From assembly GCF_017353175.1 (NCBI RefSeq), contig NZ_JAFMYW010000001.1, forward strand, positions 1,054,001 to 1,118,000: 64,000 bases of DNA. The letters are read 5' to 3'. How positions within the stretch are numbered: position 1 is the stretch's first letter; every line of letters starts with the position of its first letter. The stretch comes from Fibrella forsythiae (GTDB taxonomy: Bacteria; Bacteroidota; Bacteroidia; Cytophagales; Spirosomataceae). The translations under genes and the position numbers were made by a program. Below, piece after piece: positions 26,851 through 35,436 of this stretch. The notes under the pieces were generated by a model. That model did no database searches. It was given only the letters and a program-made list of their open reading frames with translations, and had not been told where the DNA came from.

Positions 26851-29829
26851 TCATTTTACCAGCTTCTCCAACTCCTCGAATCGATGGATGGCCGTGGCGG
26901 GGAGTTTCTCGCCTTTTTCACCGAAGACGTACATCGCGGGAAATTTCTCGATGGTGCAGGTCGACTCGTCGAACTTACCGGTCTTGTCCTGTACTTTTTT
27001 GATATCGAGCGCGAAGTGCCGGGCCAGACATTCGTAGAGTGCCTGCCGCTTACCGGGGCCGTAATCGTGGCCTTCCTGTGGCAGGTGCACATTATTGACC
27101 GCATCTGTTTTTCCGTAGAAACCGTAGATGCGTTGCAGGAACGGAAACTCGGCTTCAGGTACGTGCTGTGTCCAGTCTTTTCCGTCGGTGATGGCAAGCT
27201 GTGGGCGTGGGGCCGCCATGGCCGCAATCTCTACGTTGCTGGTGCCGTTTCCGCAGAGGTGCACACCCATGCCGCTTTCGCAGGGGCAACCACCGCTATG
27301 ATACGAAGATAGCATCACCACCGGAACGCTCAGCGTAATGCGATCGTCGAGGGCCGTGAGCAGCATGGTCTGGCTTCCTCCACCCGATCCGCCACTGATA
27401 GCAACACGGTTAGGATCGGCATTTTTCAGGGTCAATAACCAGTCGAGGCTGCGCATGCCATTCATGATCTGGATCGTCTGGGCCAGGCTCCGCCGATGAT
27501 CTTCGGGTTGCATTTGCAGCAGCGATTCACCCCAGGCAAATAGGTCATAACTGAACGCGATGGCCCCCATCCGGGCCTGCATGGCGCACCGAATCTGGCA
27601 GTCGGCCCGGTAACGGCCGTCGCTAAAGTGCCCGTCGGGATTCAGAATCACTGGCATTAACTCTTTCTGATTCAGCGGCTTATAAAGAGACCCCGTTACA
27701 TACAGCCCCGGAAGGGTTTCTATGGCCACGTTTTCAACGGTGTAGCCATCGTAGGTACGTTTATTGGTGATGATTGGCGCGCTGTTCGGTTTGGCGGGGA
27801 GACTCGACAGCTTGAGCGCGTTCCACATACAGGTACGGAGTTCAGCTTTACGCTTTTCCCAGCTGGGTACGTCGTTGTAGAGCGAGGCGAGGTAGTCGAG
27901 TTGGGCTTTGCCTTCGGCGGGCGTTTTCAGGTGGTATTGAAACGCCTGAAGTTTGTATTTTCTATCTCCTTCTCTGGCAAACGTGATATCCTGCGAGGCC
28001 AGCACGTTGGTCATGGTCTGCTCCAGATCGGTTGGCCGAAACCGCCAGTCGGCATAGGTCACGTACTTGTCGCGGACCAGTTCATCCGGGTAGCGGATCT
28101 TGACCGAGAACCGCGTTTCAATGTTAGTAATGACGTCTTTGAGTGGCTTTTTAAACTTGTCGTCCGAGGTTTGCGCACTGGCCGACAGGCTACAACCCAG
28201 CAGCAACACAACCACGCCCAGCTTTCCCAGCGCATCCGCTCTCTGTGCATTACGTTTCTGTGAAGCCACTTCCGCCGAGGCCGCTTTGGAGGCCGTCCGC
28301 CAGCCACTGTACAGCAGGTTCTGATCCAACGCGGGTTTTGGAAAAAACAGACTGGCAACGTACCCCACCCCAACCACCACAAGGTGGCTATATACGCCCA
28401 GCATCAGTTTGTGGTGCGTGAAATTGTACGCGCCCAGATCGAGCAGCAGTTTTTTATCCGTACCGTAGCCAATCTGCGTCGACGTCAGAAAGGCATAGGC
28501 CGTGAAGACGATACAGACCAGAATGGCGATGTTGACGCCCTGTTTATTCGCCCGTGCGCTGAAAATACCCAGCAGGAAAATGCCGACGATACCGCCCGAG
28601 AAAATGGCGTACAGTGTAAAGACAATGCCCAGCACCCCTTCATTTCCAGCCCGCAGATAAATGGCCCCGATCAGAATGGCAATGACGCCCGACAGCACCA
28701 CGATCGTTTTGCTGACGGTCAGATATTCCCTATCCGGGCGGGCGGGGCGGGCTTTTTTGTAGAAATCTTCGAGGCCAACGGCTGCCAGCGAGTTCAGGTC
28801 GGCGCTGAGGCTGCAAATGGCCGCCGAAATCATGGCCGCCAGCACAAAACCGACCACGCCGACCGGAAATTTAGTCATGATAAAATACGGGAAAACGGCG
28901 TCGGGCCGCATACCGACCGGCAGTGGTTGCTGTTTGTAGTAGACGAACAGGGCCGTACCGATAAACATGAACAAGGCCCAGACGGGTACCGTTAGCGAGA
29001 TACCCAGAATCGACGCCTTGATGGCGGCCTTATCGGTTTTGGCGGTCAGATACCGTTGCACCACCGTTTGATCGGTGCCGTATTTCTGAATGGCGTAAAA
29101 CATCCCATTGATGACCATGACCACAAACGTGAGCTTCGTAAAGTCCATGTCGTAAGGGCCGAATCCGGTCCGGTTGTTGGCCGAAGCCACGCTTATCACT
29201 TCTGCAAAGCCTCCATTCACCGAAAGCAGAATGACCACCACGCAAAGAATACCACTGGCGAACAGCATAAAGCCCTGAAACACATCGAGCCAGATCACAG
29301 CTTCGATCCCTCCCATCAGGTTGACCGCAATGATGATCAGGCCAACTACAACGATAATATAGAACGTGTCGAGGCCGGTCATGTTGGTGAGCGCCACCGC
29401 CAGCAGGAAAAAGACGGTACCCATCGACGAAAACTGCCGCAACACAAAGGCCGTAGAGCTGTAATACCGGGCGAATGAACCGAACCGTTTCTCGAAGTAC
29501 TCATATGTGCTCAGGCCGATCACTTTTCGGTATAGGGGCACGATGAACCAGATCGTTCCAAGTAGTACAATGGGCACCATCAGGCCCTGCACCAGCAGAA
29601 TCCAGTTCGACGAATAGCCTTCGCTGGGATAACCCAGAAACGTAACGCTGCTGATCAGCGTGGCCAGCAGCGACATGCCGATAGCCCAGGCTGGCACCCG
29701 GCCTTTCGCCGCGAAATAGGTTTCGGTCGTGCGTTGATTCCTGGCGTACCGCAACCCGAAATACAGGTTTATGAGCAATACGGCTGCAATAATCAGGTAG
29801 TCGACAACATTTAAGGTTGGGTTTGCCAT
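26851..29829 (-). CDS. Sodium:solute symporter fused to a periplasmic STN-like/acyl-esterase region
   Basis: One uninterrupted 992-residue frame. Residues 1-500 are an SSS symporter (TETYFAAKGRVPAWAIGMS, LMGGIEAVIWLDVFQG, CSLSADLNSLAAVGLEDFY). Residues 500-535 are a basic linker (SQKRNAQRADALGK). Residues 536-552 look like a hydrophobic signal or anchor (VVVLLLGCSLSASAQ). Residues about 556-630 resemble a small STN-type domain. Residues about 635-990 form an alpha/beta hydrolase of the acetyl-xylan-esterase/dienelactone type, with nucleophile Ser815 in GGSGGG and a likely catalytic His921 in EGHDYG. The basic linker before the 536-552 segment puts the hydrolase outside the inner membrane. The likely joint role is removing an acyl group and importing the product. 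It lies 19 bases after the kinase gene. Confidence 0.85.
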   Translation of the reverse strand: MANPTLNVVDYLIIAAVLLINLYFGLRYARNQRTTETYFAAKGRVPAWAIGMSLLATLISSVTFLGYPSEGYSSNWILLVQGLMVPIVLLGTIWFIVPLYRKVIGLSTYEYFEKRFGSFARYYSSTAFVLRQFSSMGTVFFLLAVALTNMTGLDTFYIIVVVGLIIIAVNLMGGIEAVIWLDVFQGFMLFASGILCVVVILLSVNGGFAEVISVASANNRTGFGPYDMDFTKLTFVVMVINGMFYAIQKYGTDQTVVQRYLTAKTDKAAIKASILGISLTVPVWALFMFIGTALFVYYKQQPLPVGMRPDAVFPYFIMTKFPVGVVGFVLAAMISAAICSLSADLNSLAAVGLEDFYKKARPARPDREYLTVSKTIVVLSGVIAILIGAIYLRAGNEGVLGIVFTLYAIFSGGIVGIFLLGIFSARANKQGVNIAILVCIVFTAYAFLTSTQIGYGTDKKLLLDLGAYNFTHHKLMLGVYSHLVVVGVGYVASLFFPKPALDQNLLYSGWRTASKAASAEVASQKRNAQRADALGKLGVVVLLLGCSLSASAQTSDDKFKKPLKDVITNIETRFSVKIRYPDELVRDKYVTYADWRFRPTDLEQTMTNVLASQDITFAREGDRKYKLQAFQYHLKTPAEGKAQLDYLASLYNDVPSWEKRKAELRTCMWNALKLSSLPAKPNSAPIITNKRTYDGYTVENVAIETLPGLYVTGSLYKPLNQKELMPVILNPDGHFSDGRYRADCQIRCAMQARMGAIAFSYDLFAWGESLLQMQPEDHRRSLAQTIQIMNGMRSLDWLLTLKNADPNRVAISGGSGGGSQTMLLTALDDRITLSVPVVMLSSYHSGGCPCESGMGVHLCGNGTSNVEIAAMAAPRPQLAITDGKDWTQHVPEAEFPFLQRIYGFYGKTDAVNNVHLPQEGHDYGPGKRQALYECLARHFALDIKKVQDKTGKFDESTCTIEKFPAMYVFGEKGEKLPATAIHRFEELEKLVK

Positions 29830-29848
29830 TGGGTTTAGAAATTAATCA

Positions 29849-30997
29849 TCATGTCCATAAATCAGGAGGCCAGCGGTAGCTACCCGGTTTGACGGTAATG
29901 TGCAGGGTATCGTTGTCGAGTGCCTTACTTCTGACCACCCCAGGTGCCAGTTCATGGGTAGGTGCCAGCCGCATGACGCCAATCTCCCGGAGCACCGCCG
30001 CCGCTGTGGAACCTCCTTCAATGATCAGTTCATCAATTGCCACGTTCGATAACGCCAATCGAATGGCTCTGGCCATCGTATTCCGCAGGTGAACCGCCAC
30101 GCCCGTATCACGCGCTACAGTTGCCGGGTCAATTGCCACAATCACCTGCTGATGTGCCTGCCATTGCCGCCCGATTTCAGCCGCCCAGCCCGTCACGTCA
30201 TTGCTCGCCAACGTACCTGAGCGTGTCAGTTCACCGGGCATGTAACAGACCGCTAAACCTGCCAGCGCCGCCCGTCTGACCAGTTCGACACTGGCGCCGA
30301 ATGCACTTCCGCATACGTATAATCGACGGTTGCCCAGGCTTACCGGTGCTGTTTTTTTTGGTTTTGCGCCGGTATGCGCATCAAGAATCGCGGTAAAAAA
30401 ACCAGAGCCGCCGCATGGCAATGTCTGTTCGTCTATTCGTTCGACCCAGGCAGGCAGGTCGGCCTCATCGCTTACCTCACCAATGATGATGTCAGCGGTT
30501 GAAAACGAACCGTAATGGGGTTGTATGGTTAGCCGGTTTACCCGCTCACTGAATCGCTTTTGTACATCACTTTCCGTAACAGGAAACTCCGGATCGGCCG
30601 AGAAATGAGTCTGGTGAATCAGTTCGCCCTGCACGTAGTAAAGCCCATTGACCAGCGTTCGGCCCAGCGCCGGATTGGCCGGAACGATCAGTGCCTTTGT
30701 CAGCCCCAACACCGTAAGCTGAGCCAGCGCTTCTGCCATAACATGTCCCCGAAGCACTGAATCGACTTTTTTATAAATCAGTTGCGGCTTCAGCGGCAGT
30801 AAGGCACGACTCACGGTAACCATTTCTTCCACCGCTTCCGACTCCGAACCTGAACGAACATCGGTCGAAATCAACAGCAGATCGGCCGTCGACGCCGGGT
30901 TGACTGACATGGCTATCTCGACTGTATACCCATACGCCAGACCAATCCCGCCTAATTCGGCGGCTCCTGTGAAATCATCTGCAATGACGGCAAGCAT
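29849..30997 (-). CDS. Four-carbon acid sugar kinase family protein (DUF1537)
   Basis: The 382-residue protein has the DUF1537 N-terminal signature IADDFTGAAELGG (residues 5-17), the KKVDSVLRGH segment, and a C-terminal nucleotide-binding part with IIEGGSTAAAVL. Characterised members phosphorylate C4 acid sugars (D-threonate, L-threonate, D-erythronate) or their 2-keto and isoapionate relatives. It has no signal peptide and works in the cytoplasm. Together with the PdxA-type dehydrogenase 92 bases upstream it matches the known kinase plus PdxA2 pair that turns tetronates into dihydroxyacetone phosphate. Which acid it uses here is not visible. Confidence 0.88.
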   Translation of the reverse strand: MLAVIADDFTGAAELGGIGLAYGYTVEIAMSVNPASTADLLLISTDVRSGSESEAVEEMVTVSRALLPLKPQLIYKKVDSVLRGHVMAEALAQLTVLGLTKALIVPANPALGRTLVNGLYYVQGELIHQTHFSADPEFPVTESDVQKRFSERVNRLTIQPHYGSFSTADIIIGEVSDEADLPAWVERIDEQTLPCGGSGFFTAILDAHTGAKPKKTAPVSLGNRRLYVCGSAFGASVELVRRAALAGLAVCYMPGELTRSGTLASNDVTGWAAEIGRQWQAHQQVIVAIDPATVARDTGVAVHLRNTMARAIRLALSNVAIDELIIEGGSTAAAVLREIGVMRLAPTHELAPGVVRSKALDNDTLHITVKPGSYRWPPDLWT

Positions 30998-31035
30998 ATG
31001 TAAAGAGTGAAAGGGCGACTACCAACGGGTGGAAG

Positions 31036-31076
31036 CTCTCCGTTGTCGCTTGCCTGTGGCGAGTGACAATGGAGAG
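31036..31076. repeat. Intercistronic hairpin
   Basis: Arms 31036-31054 and 31058-31076 pair over 19 positions with a 3-base loop (16 Watson-Crick pairs). The three exceptions would be G-U pairs in plus-strand RNA but A-C mismatches in minus-strand RNA, the strand of the flanking genes. It lies in the 92-base gap between the PdxA-type and kinase genes, where it could slow transcription or protect mRNA ends. The role is inferred. Confidence 0.55.
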
Positions 31077-31089
31077 GTAATAACGAGCG

Positions 31090-32169
31090 TTACGCCGGCT
31101 CATAGTCACTCTTTCGCTCTGTTGCCCTTTCGCTCGCTCTAAACTTCGCCAGCTGAACCGCCGATTCGATGGCCAGGATCATGGCATCGGGGCTGGCTAC
31201 GCCTTTACCGGCAATGTCAAAGGCCGTTCCATGATCAACGGAGGTGCGGATGATAGGCAGCCCCATCGTAATATTCACGCCTTTCACGCTGTCCATCTGC
31301 TGCTTCCCGGCATTCCATTTGAACCCGGTGAGCTTGAACGGAATATGCCCCTGATCGTGGTACATGGCCACCACACCACCATAATAGCCGGTGGCCGCTT
31401 TAGAAAACAACGTATCGGCGGGAACGGGACCTTCCACGTCATAGCCACGGCGGCGGGCTTCTTCAACGGCTGGTAAAATTTCTAGCTCGTCTTCGGTACC
31501 AAACAGACCTGAATCACCGGCATGGGGGTTCAGGCCCGCGATGCCAATTTTCAGGTTAGTTTCGCCCAGCGAGATCAGGCCGTGGTAGAGCAGGTCGGTC
31601 ACTTCCAGAATCCGGTCTTGTTTAACCAGATCACAGGCCTGACGAAGCGACACGTGCGTAGACACGTGAATGACTTTCAGGTTGTCTTCCACCAACAACA
31701 TGCCGTATTTCTTCGTCTTCGTAAAGTGCGCGTAGATTTCGGTATGCCCCGCAAAATGATGCCCCGCTTCATTGATCGACTTTTTGTTGATCGGTCCCGT
31801 TACGGTGGCGTCCAGTTCATGGGCTAGGGCCAGATCGATCACCGTTTTCACCGACGCAAACGCTGCCTCGCCTGCCATGGCCGAAATCTCACCAAATTTC
31901 AGCGTTGTAAGATCCACGTTATCAAGGTCATACACATCGACGGTGCCAGGCTGGAATTTCGCTTCGTGAATGTGCTTGATCGAATGAATGTGTATGTTCA
32001 GGTTCAGCCGCGAGACGATGTCACGGAACACGCCCGCGTCACCAACCAGCACCGGGTTACAAATGGCGTAGATGGCGGGATTCAGCAGGGCTTTGATGGC
32101 TATCTCCGGGCCGATACTCGCCGGATCACCCATGGTAATACCCACGATTGGTTTATCTTCAGTAGTCAT
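31090..32169 (-). CDS. PdxA-family dehydrogenase, probably 4-phospho-threonate/erythronate type
   Basis: The 359-residue protein is a PdxA homologue, with ITMGDPASIGPEI at the N-terminus, metal-ligand histidines in HHFAGHTEIYAH and YHDQGHIPFK, and the late segment IIRTSVDHGTAFDIAGKG. True PdxA makes vitamin B6 precursors; the PdxA2 branch oxidises 4-phospho-D-threonate or -erythronate and decarboxylates it to dihydroxyacetone phosphate. The adjacent DUF1537 kinase and catabolic context favour the second role, although the sequence alone does not exclude PdxA. It is 11 bases downstream of the aldolase gene. Confidence 0.88.
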   Translation of the reverse strand: MTTEDKPIVGITMGDPASIGPEIAIKALLNPAIYAICNPVLVGDAGVFRDIVSRLNLNIHIHSIKHIHEAKFQPGTVDVYDLDNVDLTTLKFGEISAMAGEAAFASVKTVIDLALAHELDATVTGPINKKSINEAGHHFAGHTEIYAHFTKTKKYGMLLVEDNLKVIHVSTHVSLRQACDLVKQDRILEVTDLLYHGLISLGETNLKIGIAGLNPHAGDSGLFGTEDELEILPAVEEARRRGYDVEGPVPADTLFSKAATGYYGGVVAMYHDQGHIPFKLTGFKWNAGKQQMDSVKGVNITMGLPIIRTSVDHGTAFDIAGKGVASPDAMILAIESAVQLAKFRASERATERKSDYEPA

Positions 32170-32180
32170 GTTGTGCGCAT

Positions 32181-33101
32181 TTACAGTTGTATCGCTTCTT
32201 TTTCAACCAGTTCAGCCAGGGCCGTTCGCAGGGAGATGTCTTCGCTCATGGGTAGTGATTGCAGGGGGGGCATCATGGTTGTTCCGCAGAGGTCATATTC
32301 CTGCATCAGAACCTTCAGCGCTGCCAGTGAATCGCCCAGTGTTCGGCCCGCCTGATAGAGCTGTCCAAACACGTCCGACTGATGCTGATGGGCATAGGCT
32401 CGCTCTTCGTCGCCGTCCTGCACCGCTTTCAGCAGGTCGCGGTAAATACCGGGGCAAAGGTTACCGGTACTGGGCACCAGCCCATCGCTTCCACGCAGCA
32501 ACGCATCGGCCGAGCGGGCAGCCCAACCCATGAAGTGGCTGAAATCAGGACGATCGGCCCATAGCGCCAGCGAATCATAGAGCCGGTCGGTGTTGCGTTC
32601 CGAGTCTTTGATGCCCACAACCCGGTGGTGGTAGCTAAGTTCTTCCACCACCGCCAGCGGAATAGACATTCGGGTGGTAGCCAGTATGTTATAGATAATC
32701 AGCGGCCCATTCAACTGATCGGCCAACTGCTCGAAATACTGCTTCATCTGGTCGTCTGACAGCGTGTAGTACGACGGCAGCGTGGCCGCCACGGCATCTA
32801 CGCCGGCATCGAAACAGAAGTTGGCAAACTCGACCGACTCCTCCAGGCAGTTCGACGAGATACCCGCGTAGAGCACCGTATCAGCCGATTTCAGCCGGAC
32901 AGCCTCGTTCACGTAGTCTTTTTTCACCGCCAACGAGAGCGACGTCGATTCACCCGTGGTACCCAGAATAAACGGCATTGCCTCATTCGCCTGAAGATTC
33001 ACCATGATCTTCTCGACAGCCGCTTTATCCACCGCATATCGCTCGGTCAGGGGCGTAACCATCGGCACCACGACTCCCTTAAATCTCTTGTTCATACTCA
33101 T
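32181..33101 (-). CDS. DapA-family aldolase/dehydratase
   Basis: The 306-residue protein is a class I aldolase of the dihydrodipicolinate synthase superfamily. It keeps the classic motif FILGTTGESTSLS, the tyrosine in LIIYNI and the Schiff-base lysine in VVGIKDSE. The C-terminal half (GSDGLVPSTGNLCP) is normal for the family. Because it sits inside a sugar-acid operon, a 2-keto-3-deoxy-acid aldolase or dehydratase role is more likely than lysine synthesis. It acts in the cytoplasm. Gaps to its neighbours are 2 and 11 bases. It is clearly different from the divergent homologue at 9236-10180. Confidence 0.88.
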   Translation of the reverse strand: MSMNKRFKGVVVPMVTPLTERYAVDKAAVEKIMVNLQANEAMPFILGTTGESTSLSLAVKKDYVNEAVRLKSADTVLYAGISSNCLEESVEFANFCFDAGVDAVAATLPSYYTLSDDQMKQYFEQLADQLNGPLIIYNILATTRMSIPLAVVEELSYHHRVVGIKDSERNTDRLYDSLALWADRPDFSHFMGWAARSADALLRGSDGLVPSTGNLCPGIYRDLLKAVQDGDEERAYAHQHQSDVFGQLYQAGRTLGDSLAALKVLMQEYDLCGTTMMPPLQSLPMSEDISLRTALAELVEKEAIQL

Positions 33102-33103
33102 TG

Positions 33104-34252
33104 TTAATAAGCGGCTGTATAGATGGCAATTGCGTCTTCGTGCGTAATCTCACGCGGGTTATTTTTCAGTAAGCGACTGATCTTCATGGCGTCGTCGGCC
33201 AGTTGAGGAATCACCGCTTCGGGTATATGCACATCGCGTAACCGGGCCGGAATGCCACAGTCACGGATCAACTCCTTGATTTTCCGAACACCATTGGCAG
33301 CCGTTCCGGCATCGTCCCGGGCCCGTTCGCAACCCAGCGCCAGGGCCACCTGCGCATAGCGACTAACCGCTGAGGGTATATTGAACTCCATGACATACGG
33401 CAACAACAGGGCGTTAGACAGGCCATGCGCCAGGTGGAATAAACTACCGAGCGGATACGAGAGCGCATGCACACCCGCCGTATTGACCGGCCCAAGGCAG
33501 AAACCACCCAGCAAGCTGCCCATTGTCACCTGAGTACGGGCCTCCTCATCGTCGCCATGCTGAACAGCCTGAACAATATTCGCGGCAATCAGGCGCATGC
33601 CTTCGTACGCATACATGTCGATGAAAGGCTGGGCGAATTTGTTCGTAAACGCTTCCAGACAGTGCGTCAGGGCGTCGAGTCCGGTAGCGGCGGTGATGGC
33701 GGCGGGCACGCTGATCGTCAGTAGTGGGTCAACGTACACGACATCGGGTACCAGAAAAGGACTAATGATCCCTTTCTTCTGATTATCAGTATCATCCACC
33801 AGAATTGCGTTGGGCGACACCTCACTGCCCGTACCAGACGTGGCCGGTACGCAAATCAGTTTTTTCTTCCGTCCGGTCAGCCGACCAATACCGACCATAT
33901 CGGCAAGCGTCTGCTCGTTTTCCAGTTGAGCGGCGACCAGTTTAGCTATATCCAGTACACTCCCACCGCCAATGCCGACCACCACATCCGGGTTGAACGG
34001 CAGAACGGTCTGCATCAGCGCATCGAAATGGGCAAATGACGGCTCCTGCACGATGCTGGTATCCAGTTGAACCGCCATTTGCCGGGCTTCCAGCGCCTCG
34101 ACCAGCCCCTGCAACGTACCCAGCAGCGGGGCAATGGTAATCACCAACACCTTTTCAGGGAATAGCTGTCCGATTTCGTCGGCCAGGTTTGCCAGCGAGC
34201 CTGCGCCAAAGACCAGTTTTCCGGGAAAGTGTATGGTTAATGGGTGTGTCAT
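33104..34252 (-). CDS. Iron-containing alcohol dehydrogenase
   Basis: The 382-residue protein belongs to the group III (iron-activated) alcohol dehydrogenases. It shows GAGSLANLADEI at the N-terminus, the nucleotide-binding GIGGGSVLDIAKL, CVPATSGTGSEVSP, and metal ligands in LDALTHCLEAF and FHLAHGLSNALLLPY. Family members reduce aldehydes such as lactaldehyde or oxidise hydroxy acids with NAD(P). In this operon it could interconvert lactaldehyde and propanediol from deoxy sugars or act on a sugar-acid hydroxyl. The stop of the propeller gene upstream is 3 bases away and the aldolase follows after 2 bases, so these genes are co-transcribed. Confidence 0.92.
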   Translation of the reverse strand: MTHPLTIHFPGKLVFGAGSLANLADEIGQLFPEKVLVITIAPLLGTLQGLVEALEARQMAVQLDTSIVQEPSFAHFDALMQTVLPFNPDVVVGIGGGSVLDIAKLVAAQLENEQTLADMVGIGRLTGRKKKLICVPATSGTGSEVSPNAILVDDTDNQKKGIISPFLVPDVVYVDPLLTISVPAAITAATGLDALTHCLEAFTNKFAQPFIDMYAYEGMRLIAANIVQAVQHGDDEEARTQVTMGSLLGGFCLGPVNTAGVHALSYPLGSLFHLAHGLSNALLLPYVMEFNIPSAVSRYAQVALALGCERARDDAGTAANGVRKIKELIRDCGIPARLRDVHIPEAVIPQLADDAMKISRLLKNNPREITHEDAIAIYTAAY

Positions 34253-34255
34253 AGC

Positions 34256-35389
34256 TCAATCCTTCGTCATCTCCGTGGCCACCGGTGCGGTATAGCCCGC
34301 TAAAGCTGGCCATACGCTACCGCTAATGGGTATCAGTTTTAACTTTTTCGGGTCAATAACCGCGTGTTTAATCTTTTGCCGGCGCCAGGTGTAGACCACA
34401 TGGATCAGGCCGTCTTTCGTTTGGATGATCGACGGATACGAGTACTGGCTGATGGGCGAGTCTTCGATGATCATCGCCGCCGACCAGGTTTTACCATCGC
34501 TTGACATCGCCAGATTCAATGGCGTTCGCGGTCCTTTTACCAACGTACCCGGCGGCAAGACATGGTTGTAGACCAGTACCTGCCGACCATCTCTGAGCGT
34601 CACGGCATCGGTGCCCGAATTGTTGTTCGGCAACGTCGTTTTCGCCAGGGGCGACCAGGTTTCCCCGTTATCGGTCGACCAGGCTTCTTCAACGGCCCGA
34701 TCCCGGCTGCGGGCCAGAATCTGCAGGGTGCCGTTGCCGTACGTCAGCACGCTGGGCTGAATGGCGTTCAGCGTTTTACCATCGTTGATCGGTCCTACTT
34801 TCCGCCACGTTTTTCCGAAGTCGGGGGTTAGTTCGAAATGAATTTTCCAGCCATCCCCTTCCGTACTCGTGGGACAGATCAGGTTGCCATTTACCAGGAG
34901 AACCGGCTTGTTTTTTACAGGTCCGATATAGCCTTCGGGCAGCGCTTTCGCCGCCGACCAGGTACGTCCCCCATCGGCCGATGTTTTCAGCCAGCCTTTC
35001 CACTTCGAAGGACTAGGACCAATCTTGTAGAACAGCATCAGGTCGCCCGTCGGAATCTGGTACAGCACCGGATTCCAGCAGGCGTAACGAACCGAGTCGC
35101 TCAGAATACCATTCGCAATATTCTGCGGTGCCGTCCACCGACCGTTTTCCTGCCGACTCACCCAGATACACACATCCGGATTACGCTCTTTCGTACCGCC
35201 AAACCAGGCCGATACCAGCCCTGTCGGCGTTTCGGCGATCGTGGCCGCGTGACTCTCCGGGTAGGGCGGCTGATCCACCACAAACTCGTCGACGAGTAGC
35301 CCGGTTTGCCATTTGGCTAACTGCGCCGACGCCCTGCCGCACAGGGCAAAGCTGATTAACAGGATGATTATGAGTGTATGTTTGACCAT
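34256..35389 (-). CDS. Sialidase-like BNR/Asp-box beta-propeller, exported
   Basis: The 377-residue protein has a signal peptide (LIIILLISFALCGRASAQ) and four Asp-box type repeats: SADGGRTWSAA, TPDFGKTWRKV, STDNGETWSPL and SSDGKTWSAA. This is the six-bladed sialidase-like fold. Bacteroidota use this fold for sialidases and for several unrelated hydrolases and lyases of plant and algal glycans. The conserved AWFGGTKE segment near the start and CWNPVLYQI are typical of the plant-glycan subgroup rather than classical sialidases. In a pectin-type island a role on a rhamnose or uronic-acid linkage is more likely than sialic acid removal, but this is inference. Confidence 0.78.
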   Translation of the reverse strand: MVKHTLIIILLISFALCGRASAQLAKWQTGLLVDEFVVDQPPYPESHAATIAETPTGLVSAWFGGTKERNPDVCIWVSRQENGRWTAPQNIANGILSDSVRYACWNPVLYQIPTGDLMLFYKIGPSPSKWKGWLKTSADGGRTWSAAKALPEGYIGPVKNKPVLLVNGNLICPTSTEGDGWKIHFELTPDFGKTWRKVGPINDGKTLNAIQPSVLTYGNGTLQILARSRDRAVEEAWSTDNGETWSPLAKTTLPNNNSGTDAVTLRDGRQVLVYNHVLPPGTLVKGPRTPLNLAMSSDGKTWSAAMIIEDSPISQYSYPSIIQTKDGLIHVVYTWRRQKIKHAVIDPKKLKLIPISGSVWPALAGYTAPVATEMTKD

Positions 35390-35436
35390 TAGTACTAGTT
35401 GCTTTTGTTCTCGGCTTTATCCAATCCCGAAAAACA

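Noticed and set aside
26851-29829. Two separate genes with a missed internal start
   Set aside because: There is no stop between the two parts and no in-frame ATG with a usable n-region ahead of the 536-552 segment; an ATG nearby lies in another frame. A single frame is what the sequence shows.
31090-32169. Vitamin B6 biosynthetic pdxA
   Set aside because: No other B6 gene is near, and the DUF1537 kinase partner indicates the sugar-acid PdxA2 role; left as family-level call.
34256-35389. True sialidase with sialic acid catabolism
   Set aside because: No other sialic-acid genes (kinase, epimerase, deacetylase of amino sugars) are present; Asp-box propellers are also used on plant glycans.
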